Translations under genes and position numbers: made by a program
The notes under the pieces: model-generated
The model's database searches: none
Seen by the model: the letters and a program-made list of their open reading frames with translations, nothing else
What the model was told of the DNA's origin: nothing
In this document: positions 36,666-45,143 of the stretch, piece after piece
Numbering within the stretch: position 1 is the stretch's first letter
How the letters are laid out: the number at the start of each line of letters is the position of its first letter
Assembly (NCBI RefSeq): GCF_014873145.1
Contig: NZ_JADBEK010000001.1
Coordinates: 8,370,001-8,434,000 of the forward strand
From: Nonomuraea angiospora
GTDB lineage: Bacteria > Actinomycetota > Actinomycetes > Streptosporangiales > Streptosporangiaceae
Length of the DNA: 64,000 bases
Direction of reading: 5' to 3'

Positions 36666-37436
36666 ATGACCAGCCGGCTCACCGAACCTTCCGTTTCGCC
36701 GCTCGGCGACGCGGCCAAGCCCCCGGTCGCCGACCGGGCCGCGTTCCAGGCCGAACTCGACCGGCTTCGGGCCCGGGAAAAGGCCCACACCCGCGAGGGC
36801 GACGCGATCGCCGCCGTCCGCCGCCGCCTGCCGATGGTCAAGGTCGATCCACAGACCCCGCTGATCGGGGCGGACGGGCCAGTGCCGCTGATCGACCTGT
36901 TCGCCGGCCGGTCCCAGCTGATCGCCTACTACCACATGTGGCACTCCGGCCGGCCCGCCGCCGAGCAGTGCGAAGGCTGCACCTTCAGCACCTCGCACGT
37001 CACCGAGCTGGCCTACCTGCACTCCCGCGACGTCAGCTACGCGGTCTTGGCCGCGGGGCCCTACGAGGAGGCCTCGCGCTACCGCGACTTCATGGGCTAC
37101 CCCGTTCCCTGGTACTCGGTGCCGCAGGACTCCGTGGACCGGCTGATCGCCGGTCGGCACTTCGGCATCCTGGCCTGCTACCTGCGCGACGGTGACCAGG
37201 TGTTTGAGACCTACTGGACCACCGGCCGCGGCAACGAAGCGATGGCACCGTCGTACGGACTGCTGGATCGCACCGTCTACGGCCGGCAAGAAGACTGGGA
37301 GGACTCTCCGGAAGGCTGGCCGCAGCGCTGGGGCTCCAAGGGCGGCCAGTTCCAGCTCGACGGCCGCCCGACCGCCCAGTGGCCGCGCCTGCAGGCCGGA
37401 CGCGACGACGACCTCGGCCCCCTTCCGGGCGTCTGA
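36666..37436 (+). CDS. DUF899 family thioredoxin-like protein
   Basis: About 256 residues. LIAYYHMWHSGRPAAEQCEGCTFSTSH carries the CxxC of this family in a thioredoxin-like setting, and YPVPWYSVPQDSVDRLIAGRHFGILACYLRDGDQVFETYWTTGRG is the conserved C-terminal half. The family is described as dithiol-disulfide-isomerase-like, with no firm activity. ATG at 36666 has GAGAAAGG about 8 nt upstream. It is flanked by gene-free stretches of several hundred bases on both sides, so it is monocistronic. Confidence 0.8.
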   Translation: MTSRLTEPSVSPLGDAAKPPVADRAAFQAELDRLRAREKAHTREGDAIAAVRRRLPMVKVDPQTPLIGADGPVPLIDLFAGRSQLIAYYHMWHSGRPAAEQCEGCTFSTSHVTELAYLHSRDVSYAVLAAGPYEEASRYRDFMGYPVPWYSVPQDSVDRLIAGRHFGILACYLRDGDQVFETYWTTGRGNEAMAPSYGLLDRTVYGRQEDWEDSPEGWPQRWGSKGGQFQLDGRPTAQWPRLQAGRDDDLGPLPGV

Positions 37437-37904
37437 CCGCGTGCACCTACCCCTGCACCACCGGCCATGCCCTGACGGCACCGTCGCACAGACCAACGGC
37501 CGGCGGGAATTCGCCTGGCCGGCGTGTGGCCCCATCCGCCGAGAGATCGGCAAGATCAACGGGCGGAACGGTGCGGGCCGGCGGCTCCAGTCGCTTGCGC
37601 AGCGGCATCGTCGCGCATATGGGCGCTGGCGGTCCGCGCAGTGGGCACCTCGCCCCAGGCTGGCCTGCATCGTCCACGGCGCCTTCGGCTAGGCGCCGCT
37701 GATCGCTGATCCACAAGGGCACCTCGACCACGGCCGTGTAACTCGCTCTCAACACCGAGGACGCGTACATGTGGGGGAGCGGCCCGAGGCACAGGAGAAG
37801 ACGCGTGCCCTCGCGGACAGCGCGCTCGACCGTGTGCCCCGGATGTGCCCTCCGAGCCCTGCGGAACGCTGGAACGCCAGTTCAAAGGCCTGAATTAGGC
37901 CCCG
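37437..37904. other. Gene-free stretch
   Basis: No protein-like frame, RNA gene or repeat could be supported here. The region separates the DUF899 gene from the convergent YajQ gene and may contain degraded sequence. Confidence 0.4.
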
Positions 37905-38405
37905 CTAGCGGTAGTTCACGAACTGGAGGGCGATGTCCAGATCCTTGCCCTTCAGAAGGGAGATGACGTCCTGAAGGTCGTCCTTCTTCTTCGAGCTGAC
38001 CCGAAGCTCCTCGCCCTGAATCTGCGCCTTGACCCCCTTCGGCCCCTCGTCGCGAATCAGCTTGGAGAGCTTCTTCGCGTTCTCCTGGTCGATGCCTTCC
38101 TTCAGGCTGACCAGCATCCGGTACTCCTTGCCCGACAGCTTGGGCTCACCCGCGTCGAGGATCTTCAGCGAGAGGCCCCGCTTGACCACCTTCTCCTTGA
38201 ACACGTCGAGAGCGGCATTCGCCCGCTCCTCGCTGTTCGCCTTGATCTCGATGTCGTTCTGCCCTGACCAGCTGATCGCGGCCCCCGTACCCTTGAAGTC
38301 GAAGCGGTGCCCGATCTCCTTGACCGTCTGGTTCAGAGCGTTGTCGACCTCCTGCCGGTCGATCTTGCTCACGATGTCGAAAGACGAATCGGCCAAAACA
38401 CTCAT
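37905..38405 (-). CDS. YajQ family nucleotide-binding protein
   Basis: 166 residues, the full family length. It starts [20 protein letters not shown] and includes [33 protein letters not shown] and the C-terminal [11 protein letters not shown], all diagnostic. YajQ proteins are small two-domain cytosolic proteins; some bind cyclic di-GMP and act with transcription factors. It sits about 260 bp from tRNA-Tyr on the opposite strand. The same order, yajQ then tRNA-Tyr with an integrative element, is my recollection of the Streptomyces coelicolor chromosome. Confidence 0.9.
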   Translation of the reverse strand: MSVLADSSFDIVSKIDRQEVDNALNQTVKEIGHRFDFKGTGAAISWSGQNDIEIKANSEERANAALDVFKEKVVKRGLSLKILDAGEPKLSGKEYRMLVSLKEGIDQENAKKLSKLIRDEGPKGVKAQIQGEELRVSSKKKDDLQDVISLLKGKDLDIALQFVNYR

Positions 38406-38663
38406 CCTCTCAGCGGCGAAAGCACTACCCGGATCCTGCTTCCCCGGCGTACGCGAAACGCGCGGACCCAGCGCACGAGCCTAGCCAGCATCGGCCCGCC
38501 GCGCAGGACACCGCTCCCCGTACGGAGAACCGCCCAGATTCGCGCCCCTCTCCACCCGTTTCGGCGCGGCACCGAACGGAGATCAGGCGCGTACCCAACC
38601 GTTGTCACGTACACCTCGGAAGTCCGCTATCCTTCTATCTGTCGCCGCGAGAGCGGATGGCAA

Positions 38664-38745
38664 GGCAGGTTGCCCGAGTGGCCAAAGGGAGCGGTCTGTA
38701 AAACCGTCGGCTCAGCCTACGCAAGTTCGAACCTTGCACCTGCCA
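38664..38745 (+). tRNA. tRNA-Tyr (anticodon GTA)
   Basis: The acceptor strand GGCAGGT pairs with ACCTGCC and a discriminator A at 38745. The D stem is CCC/GGG, the anticodon stem GCGGT/ACCGT encloses loop CTGTAAA with anticodon GTA, a long variable arm (GGCTCAGCC core) follows as in class II tRNAs, and the T arm is GCAAG-TTCGAAC-CTTGC. No CCA is encoded (CACC follows). The 3' end is repeated downstream, consistent with use as an integration site. Confidence 0.95.
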
Positions 38746-38884
38746 CACCAGCGGGAAGAGGCCCGTCACCAGTGGAAACGCGGTGACGGGCCTCTCGCTT
38801 TGCATCCGGCTGGCTACGGCGGACACTGGCGGGCTACGGTTGATCGTTCCCAATGCGTTCCCAATGCGTTCCCAAAGGATCAAG
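38740..38884 (+). repeat. tRNA-Tyr 3'-end/terminator repeat, copy A (parental site)
   Basis: Reference copy of a 135-150-bp repeat family: CTGCCACACCAGCGGGAAG, the terminator hairpin, a TCCGGCTGGCTACGG stretch, then TACGGTTGATCGTTCCC with CAATGCGTTCC repeated twice, and GGATCAAG. Three more copies occur at 57.53, 59.71 and 62.80 kb. As the end overlaps the tRNA, the family most likely stems from attachment-site sequence left by integrative elements. Copy A keeps the full tRNA. Confidence 0.75.
38757..38799 (+). terminator. Rho-independent-type terminator of tRNA-Tyr
   Basis: AGAGGCCCGTCACC (38757-38770) pairs perfectly with GGTGACGGGCCTCT (38782-38795) around an 11-base loop, then CGCTTT. 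It begins 12 bp after the tRNA. The same hairpin recurs near 57.55, 59.73 and 62.82 kb with compensating or tolerated changes. Confidence 0.85.
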
Positions 38885-38969
38885 CCCAAAGGATCAAGGC
38901 CAGCGGATCATGACCGCCCAGGCGGCACTCACGGGGAGCACCAAGTGAACCTCTTGGACAGGTTCCGAT

Positions 38970-39100
38970 CGCACTCACGCCGTACCCGTGGTGGACGCGC
39001 GAGGTCTTGGCTCAGCACGGTATGTACCGGTCAACGACCTGATCCCGCACCTGGCCGAGCGCGGCATCGCCCTGCCCGCCTTCCTTGCAAGCGGCGTCAC
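38970..39100 (+). pseudogene. Frameshifted remnant of an XRE-type regulator
   Basis: One frame reads PWWTREVLAQHGMYRSTT and stops at the TGA at 39040-39042; the next frame continues DLIPHLAERGIALPAFL. Joined, they match the start of the common actinobacterial helix-turn-helix proteins with GMxxTTDLIPLLAERGIxLS. A one-base shift near 39035 therefore breaks the gene, and the rest of the domain is missing. It lies between the parental tRNA repeat and the ABC transporter genes, as expected of a decayed island edge. Confidence 0.4.
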
Positions 39101-39203
39101 CCCGAGATACATCGAACGACCCTCCAGCGAGCACCGCTGGCGTCTTCCAGCGCCTGGTGGGCGGCCTGTAGCGGGAATTTCGCTACAGGCCGCTGCGGCG
39201 GCG

Positions 39204-39983
39204 TTATCGGGTGTGGTCGGCGCGGTTCCACCAGAAGGCGGTCGTGATGCCTCCGGCCGAGCCGGTGGCTGCAACCAGCAGGAGACCGATAAGGCCCGGC
39301 GGGTCCTGGTTCTCGCCGGCGATGCCGGCGTACAGGCCGGGCACTGACCACGGGAAGTAGGCTCCGTAGCCGAGCGCGGCGATCACCTGGGCGCAGAACA
39401 TGAGGCCGAACAGGGCGCCGACGGCGGCCAGGTAGCCGCGGCCCATGCTGGCGGTCAGGGCCAGGGGCGTGGTGGTCAGGGCGGCCAGCGCGGTAGCGGC
39501 CAGGATGCGCCCGACACCTGCAACGGCGATGGGGGCGGACCAGGCGGGCAGGCCGAGAAGGGCGCCGATGAGCAGGCCGAGACCGGCCAGCAGGATGGCC
39601 AGCAGCAGCGCCCAGACGGCGGCGACGGCGAACTTGGCGGTCACGATGGCGGTGCGGGAGGTGGGCAGGGCGAGCAGGTCGGTGGCGGTGTGGTCGCTGA
39701 ATTCGCGGCCGAACAGCCAGATGGCGATGAGCCCGTAGACGCCGCCGCCGCCCACCGCGCCGGCTTGGGCGAGCAGGGCGAGGTAGCCGGGCCAGTCGGC
39801 GCTGGCGCCCGACAGTTGAGCTTTGTCGCCAAGTAGCCCCAGCGCTCGGGCACGGGCGGGGTCGGCCAGGATGAACATGAACATGCCGCACACCATCGCG
39901 GCGAGGGTGAAGGCCAGCGCGGTGATCCAGGGCAGGCGGCTGCGCCGCACCTTGAGCAGTTCGGCCCACAGTGCCTCACGCAT
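39204..39983 (-). CDS. ABC-2 type transporter permease
   Basis: 259 residues with six hydrophobic segments. The N-terminus MREALWAELLKVRRSRLPW is the amphipathic element typical of ABC-2 exporter permeases, and the loop LFGREFSDHTATDLLALPTSRT is the conserved E-F-x-x-x-T-x-x-L-L coupling region. It overlaps the ATPase gene by 8 nt and forms with it an exporter of a drug, peptide or lipid. Substrate unknown. Confidence 0.82.
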   Translation of the reverse strand: MREALWAELLKVRRSRLPWITALAFTLAAMVCGMFMFILADPARARALGLLGDKAQLSGASADWPGYLALLAQAGAVGGGGVYGLIAIWLFGREFSDHTATDLLALPTSRTAIVTAKFAVAAVWALLLAILLAGLGLLIGALLGLPAWSAPIAVAGVGRILAATALAALTTTPLALTASMGRGYLAAVGALFGLMFCAQVIAALGYGAYFPWSVPGLYAGIAGENQDPPGLIGLLLVAATGSAGGITTAFWWNRADHTR

Positions 39984-41007
39984 CCCGGGTCCCCTCCTCG
40001 GCGATCTGGCCGGGCTGTTCGGCGGGCGCTGTCTGTCGGATCGTGCGCAGGAAGTAGGTCTCCAGGTCTTCTTCCTCCAGGTGAAGCTCGGTGGGCGGCA
40101 CTCCGCCGTGCACCAGCACGGTGGCGACCTGGTCGGGCCGGGCGAGGGCGCGCTCGTCGGTGAGCAGGAGCCCGCCCGGTGCGGCGGGTGCGGGGTGGTA
40201 GCCGTGCGCGTGCAGCACCGTGCGGGCGGCGTCGTCGTCGCGGGTGGTCAGGCGCAGGTGGCGGCGGCGGTGGCGGTCCAGTTGGTCGGCGTCGTGTTCG
40301 CCGATGAGGCGGCCGTGGTGAAGAATCCCGATGCGGGTGGCCAGGCGGGCGACCTCGGCCAGCAGGTGACTGGACAGGAACACGGTGGTGCCGTGCTGTT
40401 GGGCGAGGTCGGCGAGCAGGGCGCGGATCTCGGCGACGCCGGCGGGGTCAAGGCCGTTGACGGGTTCGTCGAGGATGAGCAGGTCGGGGGCATGGAGAAG
40501 GGCCCTGGCCAGGGCCAGGCGTTGCAGGTTGCCGAGCGACAGGGTACGGGCGCGGCGCTCGGCGTAGGGGGCCAGCGCCAGGCGTTCGATGATGTCGTCG
40601 GCGGCGCCGGGCAGGCGGCGCAGCCGGCGGACCACCTCCAGGTTCTCCCGTACGGTCAGCTCCGGGTAGGCGGTGGCTGCCTCCACCAGGTAGCCCACCC
40701 TCGCCCAGGCGGTGCGGTCGCCCGCCGAGAGGCCGGCGCCCAGGACGTGCACCGTCCCGGCGGTGGGGGCGATCATGCCGAGCAGCATGCGGATGAGGGT
40801 CGTCTTGCCGGCGCCGTTGAGGCCGAGCAGGGCGTAGATCTGTCCCGCCCGCACGTGCAGGGTGACGTCGTCGACGGCCGTCACGTCGCGATAGCGCTTG
40901 CTCAGGTGGGCGATGTCGATGACCGGCGCGGTCGCGCGGGTCGGGGGTGGGGACGCAGGTTCAGATCTGGCGCCATCAGATGGCGGGATTCGGGGGCGCA
41001 CGGGCAC
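39976..41007 (-). CDS. ABC transporter ATP-binding protein
   Basis: 343 residues. Walker A is GLNGAGKTT, the signature LSLGNLQR, Walker B LLILDEPVNGLDP and the switch His lies in FLSSHLL. A C-terminal extension of about 110 residues (ending LEEEDLETYFLRTIRQ) is typical of drug/bacitracin exporter ATPases. The GTG start at 41007 is buried in a 9-bp hairpin of a conserved leader (copy 1). The first residues, PVRPR, mirror those of the CBS protein whose leader is copy 3. Acts with the following permease. Confidence 0.87.
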   Translation of the reverse strand: MPVRPRIPPSDGARSEPASPPPTRATAPVIDIAHLSKRYRDVTAVDDVTLHVRAGQIYALLGLNGAGKTTLIRMLLGMIAPTAGTVHVLGAGLSAGDRTAWARVGYLVEAATAYPELTVRENLEVVRRLRRLPGAADDIIERLALAPYAERRARTLSLGNLQRLALARALLHAPDLLILDEPVNGLDPAGVAEIRALLADLAQQHGTTVFLSSHLLAEVARLATRIGILHHGRLIGEHDADQLDRHRRRHLRLTTRDDDAARTVLHAHGYHPAPAAPGGLLLTDERALARPDQVATVLVHGGVPPTELHLEEEDLETYFLRTIRQTAPAEQPGQIAEEGTRDA

Positions 41008-41056
41008 ATCCTTGTCTCGAACGGACTGGACATGCCGACCAGGCTTCCCGGCTCAC
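41003..41056 (-). promoter_or_regulatory. Conserved leader element, copy 1 (ABC exporter)
   Basis: The core GCCGGGAAGCCTGGTCGGC occupies 41052-41034 on the minus strand, preceded by GTGA. Immediately after, GGCATGTCC (41036-41028) can pair with GGATGTGCC (41011-41003) to give nine pairs including two G-U wobbles; this strand contains the ribosome-binding site (AAGGAT) and the GTG start. TAACCT lies upstream as a possible -10 box, placing the element near the transcript 5' end. Proposed role: translational control by sequestering the start. Confidence 0.6.
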
Positions 41057-41156
41057 CTGACGTCAGGTTATCCCTGCCGAACCCTGCCGGACAGTGCGAT
41101 TCGCTGTCCCGGTCACGTGGGCGCGGGCCTGGTGACGCCGGTGTTGGGAGGCATGC

Positions 41157-41618
41157 TCAGCGCGGTGCGTGTTTCTCTTCCCAGCGGCGCAGCAGGCCGG
41201 GCAGTTCACCCAGCAGGAATTCGTAGAAGTCGCGCATCCGCGTCAGCCGTGCGTGGGCCAGGTCGCCGGAGGCGGTGGCGGCGATGCCGGTCTCGGCGGC
41301 CTGCAGCATGACGTTGACGACGGTGTTCTGGGTGGAGAACAGGGTGGCCCAGGCGTCGTCGCGTAGCCGGTAGTGCTCGCGGCGGCTGCCGGGCGCGGGC
41401 AGGCGTTCGATGAGACCGACCGACAGCAGGGCCTTGACCGCGCCGGACACCGATCCCGCGCTGACGCCGAGCCGGTCGGCGATATCGCCCATGGTGGCGG
41501 TCTCGGCGTCGGTGAACAGGAAGACCGCCAGGGCCCGCGCCGACATGCGTTGCAGGCCGCCCTCGGTCAGCACCAGTGCCAGCCGTTCGGCGGCCTGCCA
41601 CCGTTCCTGATCGCTCAC
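41157..41618 (-). CDS. GbsR/MarR-family transcriptional regulator
   Basis: About 153 residues. Winged helix: TMGDIADRLGVSAGSVSGAVKALLSVGLIERLPAPGSRREHYRL, with a long C-terminal dimerisation helix. The GTG at 41618 follows GGAGGAGGTGA, an almost perfect ribosome-binding site; the upstream ATG would put this site inside the gene. It is divergent from the CocE-like hydrolase gene and convergent in position with the ABC exporter behind it. Probably represses the hydrolase and itself. Confidence 0.83.
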   Translation of the reverse strand: MSDQERWQAAERLALVLTEGGLQRMSARALAVFLFTDAETATMGDIADRLGVSAGSVSGAVKALLSVGLIERLPAPGSRREHYRLRDDAWATLFSTQNTVVNVMLQAAETGIAATASGDLAHARLTRMRDFYEFLLGELPGLLRRWEEKHAPR

Positions 41619-41640
41619 CCGGTCACCTCCTCCGGGCAGC

Positions 41641-41685
41641 ATAGCGAAGCCATGTGGACTTCAGAAATTTCCGAACTTTCGCTAT
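41641..41685. promoter_or_regulatory. Candidate operator between the regulator and hydrolase genes
   Basis: ATAGCGAA (41641-41648) is inverted as TTCGCTAT (41678-41685), and between them lies TTCAGAAATTTCCGAA (41660-41675), a 16-bp palindrome with one mismatched pair. The sequence is AT-rich against its surroundings and sits between the divergent start regions, overlapping the likely -10 TATATT of the hydrolase gene. A MarR-type dimer is the natural ligand. Confidence 0.5.
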
Positions 41686-41719
41686 ATTCCTGGTATCAAC
41701 CTCCGTCAGGAGCGCGATG

Positions 41720-41759
41720 GAGTGCCGGGAAGCCTGGTCGGCGAACACCACTGCCGACC
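41720..41759 (+). promoter_or_regulatory. Conserved leader element, copy 2 (CocE-like hydrolase)
   Basis: The core GCCGGGAAGCCTGGTCGGC lies at 41724-41742. Its last seven bases GGTCGGC (41736-41742) pair perfectly with GCCGACC (41753-41759), just before the ribosome-binding site GGAAGG. A 20-codon frame starts at ATG 41717 behind AGGAG, reads through the core (CREAWSA) and ends in a TGA overlapping the ATG of the hydrolase (ATGA). A leader peptide with translational coupling is therefore possible here. Confidence 0.6.
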
Positions 41760-41775
41760 CTGGAAGGCGATCCCG

Positions 41776-43389
41776 ATGACTCTTCTCAGCCGCTTGTTCG
41801 ACGTCCGTCCCGAGCACCGGCATCGGGTACGCGTACAGCGCGACCTGGAGATCCCCGCAGCCGACGGTGTGCGCCTGCTGGCCGACCGCCACTTCCCCGC
41901 CGACGTCGAGCGGCCGCCGCTGGTCCTGCTGCGCAGCCCGTACGGCCGAGGCAACGCCCTGGACCGCATGCCGGCACTGCTGGCCGAACGCGGCTACCAG
42001 GTGCTCTATCAGAGCCTGCGCGGAACGGCCGGATCAGCCGGACGCTTCGACGGCTTCACCATCGACCCCGCCGACGCCGACGGAACGCTCACCTGGCTGC
42101 GCGCCCAGCCCTGGTTCGGCGACCGGCTGGCCACGTGGGGAGCCAGCTACCTCGGCTACACCCAGTGGGAGCTGGCCGCCCGCGACATCCCCGAATGGAA
42201 GATCGCCCTCATCCAGGACGCCCCAGCGGAGTTCGCACACCGCTTCATGTACCCGGGCGGCGCCTTCGCGCTGGGCAACGCCCTGGGCTGGGTCCAGATC
42301 GTGGACCGGATGTTCACCGGCGACTACTCCACCATCCGCCAACTGCCGGCCATGGCCACCGCAGCCCGCAAACTGATGCGGGCCACCCTGACGCTCCCCC
42401 TGAATGAGGCCGACCTCGCGCTGACCGGACACCGCGTCCCCTGGTTCCACGAATGGATCGAACACGGCCCGGACGACCCCTATTGGTCCCGCATGGACCA
42501 CCGCGCGAACGTCGCCCGCATGCCGCCCACCGCGCACCTGCAAGGCGGCTGGGACGACTTCTTCCTGCCCGGCATGCTCGCCGACTACGCCGCGCTGCGA
42601 GCCACGGGACGCCAGGTCCGGCTGCTGATCGGACCATGGGGACACGGCAGGGGCCTCTACACCCGCCACGGCATGCGCGACGCGCTGGCCGCATTGGACG
42701 CGGCTCTGCTCGGCAGACAGCCACCATCAGGGGTGCGGTTGTACATGACGGGTGCGGGCCGCTGGGAGGACCTGCCCGAATGGCCGCCCCCGCATGAGCC
42801 GACCCCCTGGCACCTGCACCCCGGCGGACGACTCGGCAACGAAGCCGCCACGGACGGCATGCCGCCCAGCCGCTACCGCTACGACCCCGGCGACCCCACC
42901 CCCACGATCGGCGGCACCGCGGTCGGCCTGTCCGCCGGCCGCAACGACAACCGCCGCATCGAGGTCAGAGCGGACGTTCTCACCTTCACCTCCGACCCGC
43001 TGCCACATGACATCGACGTCATCGGCCCGGTGAGAGCACGCTTGCACGCCCGCTCGTCCATCCCGCACGCCGACTACTTCACCCGCTTGTGCGATGTGTC
43101 ACCCCGTGGCCGTTCGACCAACCTGTGCGACGGCATCGTCCGCCTCAGCGAGCCGGGCGACGTCCGGGTCGCCGACATCGAACTGTGGCCGCTGGCTCAC
43201 CGCTTCGCGCGTGGCCACCGGATCCGGTTGCAGGTCGCCGGCGGCGCCCATCCCCGCTTCGGCCGCAGCACCGGCACCGGCGACCCCCTCGCCACGGCAC
43301 GCGATCTGCGCCCGTCCAGCCACGAGATCTTCCACGACCCGGACCACCCCTCGGCCATCTGGCTTCCCGTCCTGTCAGGGATGTCATGA
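41776..43389 (+). CDS. CocE/NonD family hydrolase (X-Pro dipeptidyl-peptidase fold)
   Basis: About 537 residues. The nucleophile Ser is in TWGASYLGYTQW, an Asp candidate in GGWDDFFLPG and the His in IGPWGHGR; the C-terminal 180 residues form the jelly-roll domain of this family. Members cleave esters or amides such as cocaine, acyl drugs or glutaryl groups. The ATG at 41776 is preferred; an in-frame GTG at 41722 would translate the leader element into the protein. The stop overlaps the next start (ATGA). Likely controlled by the divergent GbsR/MarR protein. Confidence 0.85.
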   Translation: MTLLSRLFDVRPEHRHRVRVQRDLEIPAADGVRLLADRHFPADVERPPLVLLRSPYGRGNALDRMPALLAERGYQVLYQSLRGTAGSAGRFDGFTIDPADADGTLTWLRAQPWFGDRLATWGASYLGYTQWELAARDIPEWKIALIQDAPAEFAHRFMYPGGAFALGNALGWVQIVDRMFTGDYSTIRQLPAMATAARKLMRATLTLPLNEADLALTGHRVPWFHEWIEHGPDDPYWSRMDHRANVARMPPTAHLQGGWDDFFLPGMLADYAALRATGRQVRLLIGPWGHGRGLYTRHGMRDALAALDAALLGRQPPSGVRLYMTGAGRWEDLPEWPPPHEPTPWHLHPGGRLGNEAATDGMPPSRYRYDPGDPTPTIGGTAVGLSAGRNDNRRIEVRADVLTFTSDPLPHDIDVIGPVRARLHARSSIPHADYFTRLCDVSPRGRSTNLCDGIVRLSEPGDVRVADIELWPLAHRFARGHRIRLQVAGGAHPRFGRSTGTGDPLATARDLRPSSHEIFHDPDHPSAIWLPVLSGMS

Positions 43390-43631
43390 ACCTGCTCACC
43401 CTCGGCGCGGTCCATCACGTCGGCCGCGCCCTCGTGGACGTCTCGCTTGAGCGTGGCGATGAGGTGGCCACGCTGAATCGGGGCCCGAGTCGCACGCACG
43501 CGGTCGGCGTGGCCGTACCGCCCCAGCCCCAGCGGCATCCCGCCTCCGGCACCCTTGCCACCGCCATCCGCCTGGCCGCCACTGGCATCAGGATGGCGAC
43601 CACCTTCGTCGATCTGGAGTCGTTGTCATGA
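43386..43631 (+). pseudogene. Truncated NAD-dependent epimerase/reductase fragment
   Basis: The first 35 residues, LLTLGAVHHVGRALVDVSLE followed by RGDEVATLNRG, match the N-terminal Rossmann strand of NmrA/epimerase-like proteins, normally LxLGGTGFVGRALV. The glycine motif is damaged (GAVHHVG) and the remaining ~45 residues resemble nothing. The frame is still translated-looking: ATGA overlaps with both neighbours. Probably a deletion remnant kept as a coupling linker between the hydrolase and P450 genes. Confidence 0.5.
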
Positions 43632-44806
43632 CCAAGAACCACCTCCGTGACCTGCCTACCGCGGTCGACCGGGACGCGTTTCTGGTTGCCCTTGCTGCCG
43701 ACGGGCCGGTCAGCCGCGGCGTGTATCTGGACGGCAGCCCCGTCTGGCTGGTCACCGGCCACGCCGAGAGCCTCCTCGTGCTGACCGACCCGCGCTTCAG
43801 CAGCGACCCGGCCAAACAGGCCACCTTCGACCTGGCCGCAACCGCCGGTCTGCCCGACGACGTGGCCCCGTACCTGCTGCGCACGCTCGGCGCCTACGAC
43901 CCGCCGGACCACACCCGGCTGCGGCGGCTGGTGTCGCGGGCGTTCACCGCTCGCCGCATCGAGCGGCTGCGCCCGCGTATCCAGCAGATCGCCGAGGAGT
44001 TGCTGGACGGCCTGCCGGAGCAATTCGACCTCATCGAGCGCTTCGCCTACCCAATGCCGATCCAGGTCATCTGTGAACTGCTCGGCGTGCCGATGGAAGA
44101 TCGCGACACCTGGCGGGCGTGGGCCGGCGACCTGACCGCCCCGGACCCGGCCCGGATCGCGGCCGGGGCACGCGGGCTCGTGGCGTACATGGCCCGGCTC
44201 ATCGCCCACAAGACGGGCCAGGGCGGCGATGACCTGCTGTCGGCGCTCATCACAGTGAGGGACGACGATGGTGACCGGCTCAGCGAGCAGGAGCTGATCG
44301 CGTTGTCCATCAGCATCCTGATCGCCGGCCACGAGACCACGGTCGGCCTCATCAGCCAGAGCGTCCACCTGATCCTCACCCGGTCGCTGAAACTCGGCGA
44401 CGATGACATCGCTCGCGCGGTGGAGGAGTTCCTGCGCTACAGCGGTCCCGCCGAGATCGCCGTCCTGCGCTACGCGCTCGAACCGGTCGAGCTCGGCGGC
44501 GTCACCATCGGCGCGGGTGAGGCCGTGCAGGTGGTGTACGCGGCGGCCAACCGCGATCCGCGCCGCTTCGACCGGCCGCAGGTCCTCGACCCATACCGGG
44601 CGGACAACCCGCACCTGGGCTTTGGCCACGGCATCCACTACTGCCTCGGCGCCGCACTGGCCCGGACCGAGACGCAGATCGCGCTCACCACCCTCCTGCG
44701 CCGCTTGCCGGGGCTGGAGCTGGCTGTCCCTGCCGACCGGATCGGTTGGCAGCCCGGCTTGAGGCGGGCGCTGACCGCTTTGCCGGTACGTGTTCGGGCG
44801 AGCTGA
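43628..44806 (+). CDS. Cytochrome P450
   Basis: 392 residues. AGHETT is the oxygen-binding I-helix, EEFLRY contains the ExxR pair and FGHGIHYCLGAALAR the heme-ligand Cys loop. PDHTRLRRLVSRAFT is the conserved C-helix. Soluble class I bacterial P450 needing ferredoxin and reductase, none of which is adjacent. The start overlaps the preceding remnant (ATGA), so it is in an operon with the hydrolase and leader copy 2. Substrate unknown; an oxidative detoxification role is a guess. Confidence 0.92.
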   Translation: MTKNHLRDLPTAVDRDAFLVALAADGPVSRGVYLDGSPVWLVTGHAESLLVLTDPRFSSDPAKQATFDLAATAGLPDDVAPYLLRTLGAYDPPDHTRLRRLVSRAFTARRIERLRPRIQQIAEELLDGLPEQFDLIERFAYPMPIQVICELLGVPMEDRDTWRAWAGDLTAPDPARIAAGARGLVAYMARLIAHKTGQGGDDLLSALITVRDDDGDRLSEQELIALSISILIAGHETTVGLISQSVHLILTRSLKLGDDDIARAVEEFLRYSGPAEIAVLRYALEPVELGGVTIGAGEAVQVVYAAANRDPRRFDRPQVLDPYRADNPHLGFGHGIHYCLGAALARTETQIALTTLLRRLPGLELAVPADRIGWQPGLRRALTALPVRVRAS

Positions 44807-44832
44807 GCGTTGTGCGTTCGGCGGGTCCCAGA

Positions 44833-45016
44833 TCACGCAAGCCGGCATGCGCAGTCAGATGAGCAGCAGGTGGCATAGGCCGCCAGCAACACCAGCGACC
44901 AGCTGCGGGCGAGCGGCATCTCCGGGACGAGCAGCGTCCAGAGGAATCCGCTGATGATGACCATGACGACGTTGACGGTCGAGGTGACGGCGGGCCAGAA
45001 CACCGGCCAGGCCGAG
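44833..45016 (-). pseudogene. Possible C-terminal remnant of a membrane protein
   Basis: A minus-strand frame reads VFWPAVTSTVNVVMVIISGF, then LWTLLVPEMPLARSWSLVLL and AAYATCC: two clear membrane segments, with a stop at 44833. A stop codon lies just upstream and no good start with a ribosome-binding site exists. Family not recognised. Together with poor coding signal elsewhere in 44807-45143 this suggests a deletion remnant. Confidence 0.3.
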
Positions 45017-45143
45017 ACCGCCGACTTCGACTACGATGGGATCCCTGACCGCTGCCGGCAGCCCTGGTTCTTCGCCCGCAGCACCCTGACTGCCGGTGAA
45101 GAGGGGAAAGCACCCCGGCCTCCGGGCTCAGGAGAGGTTGCTG

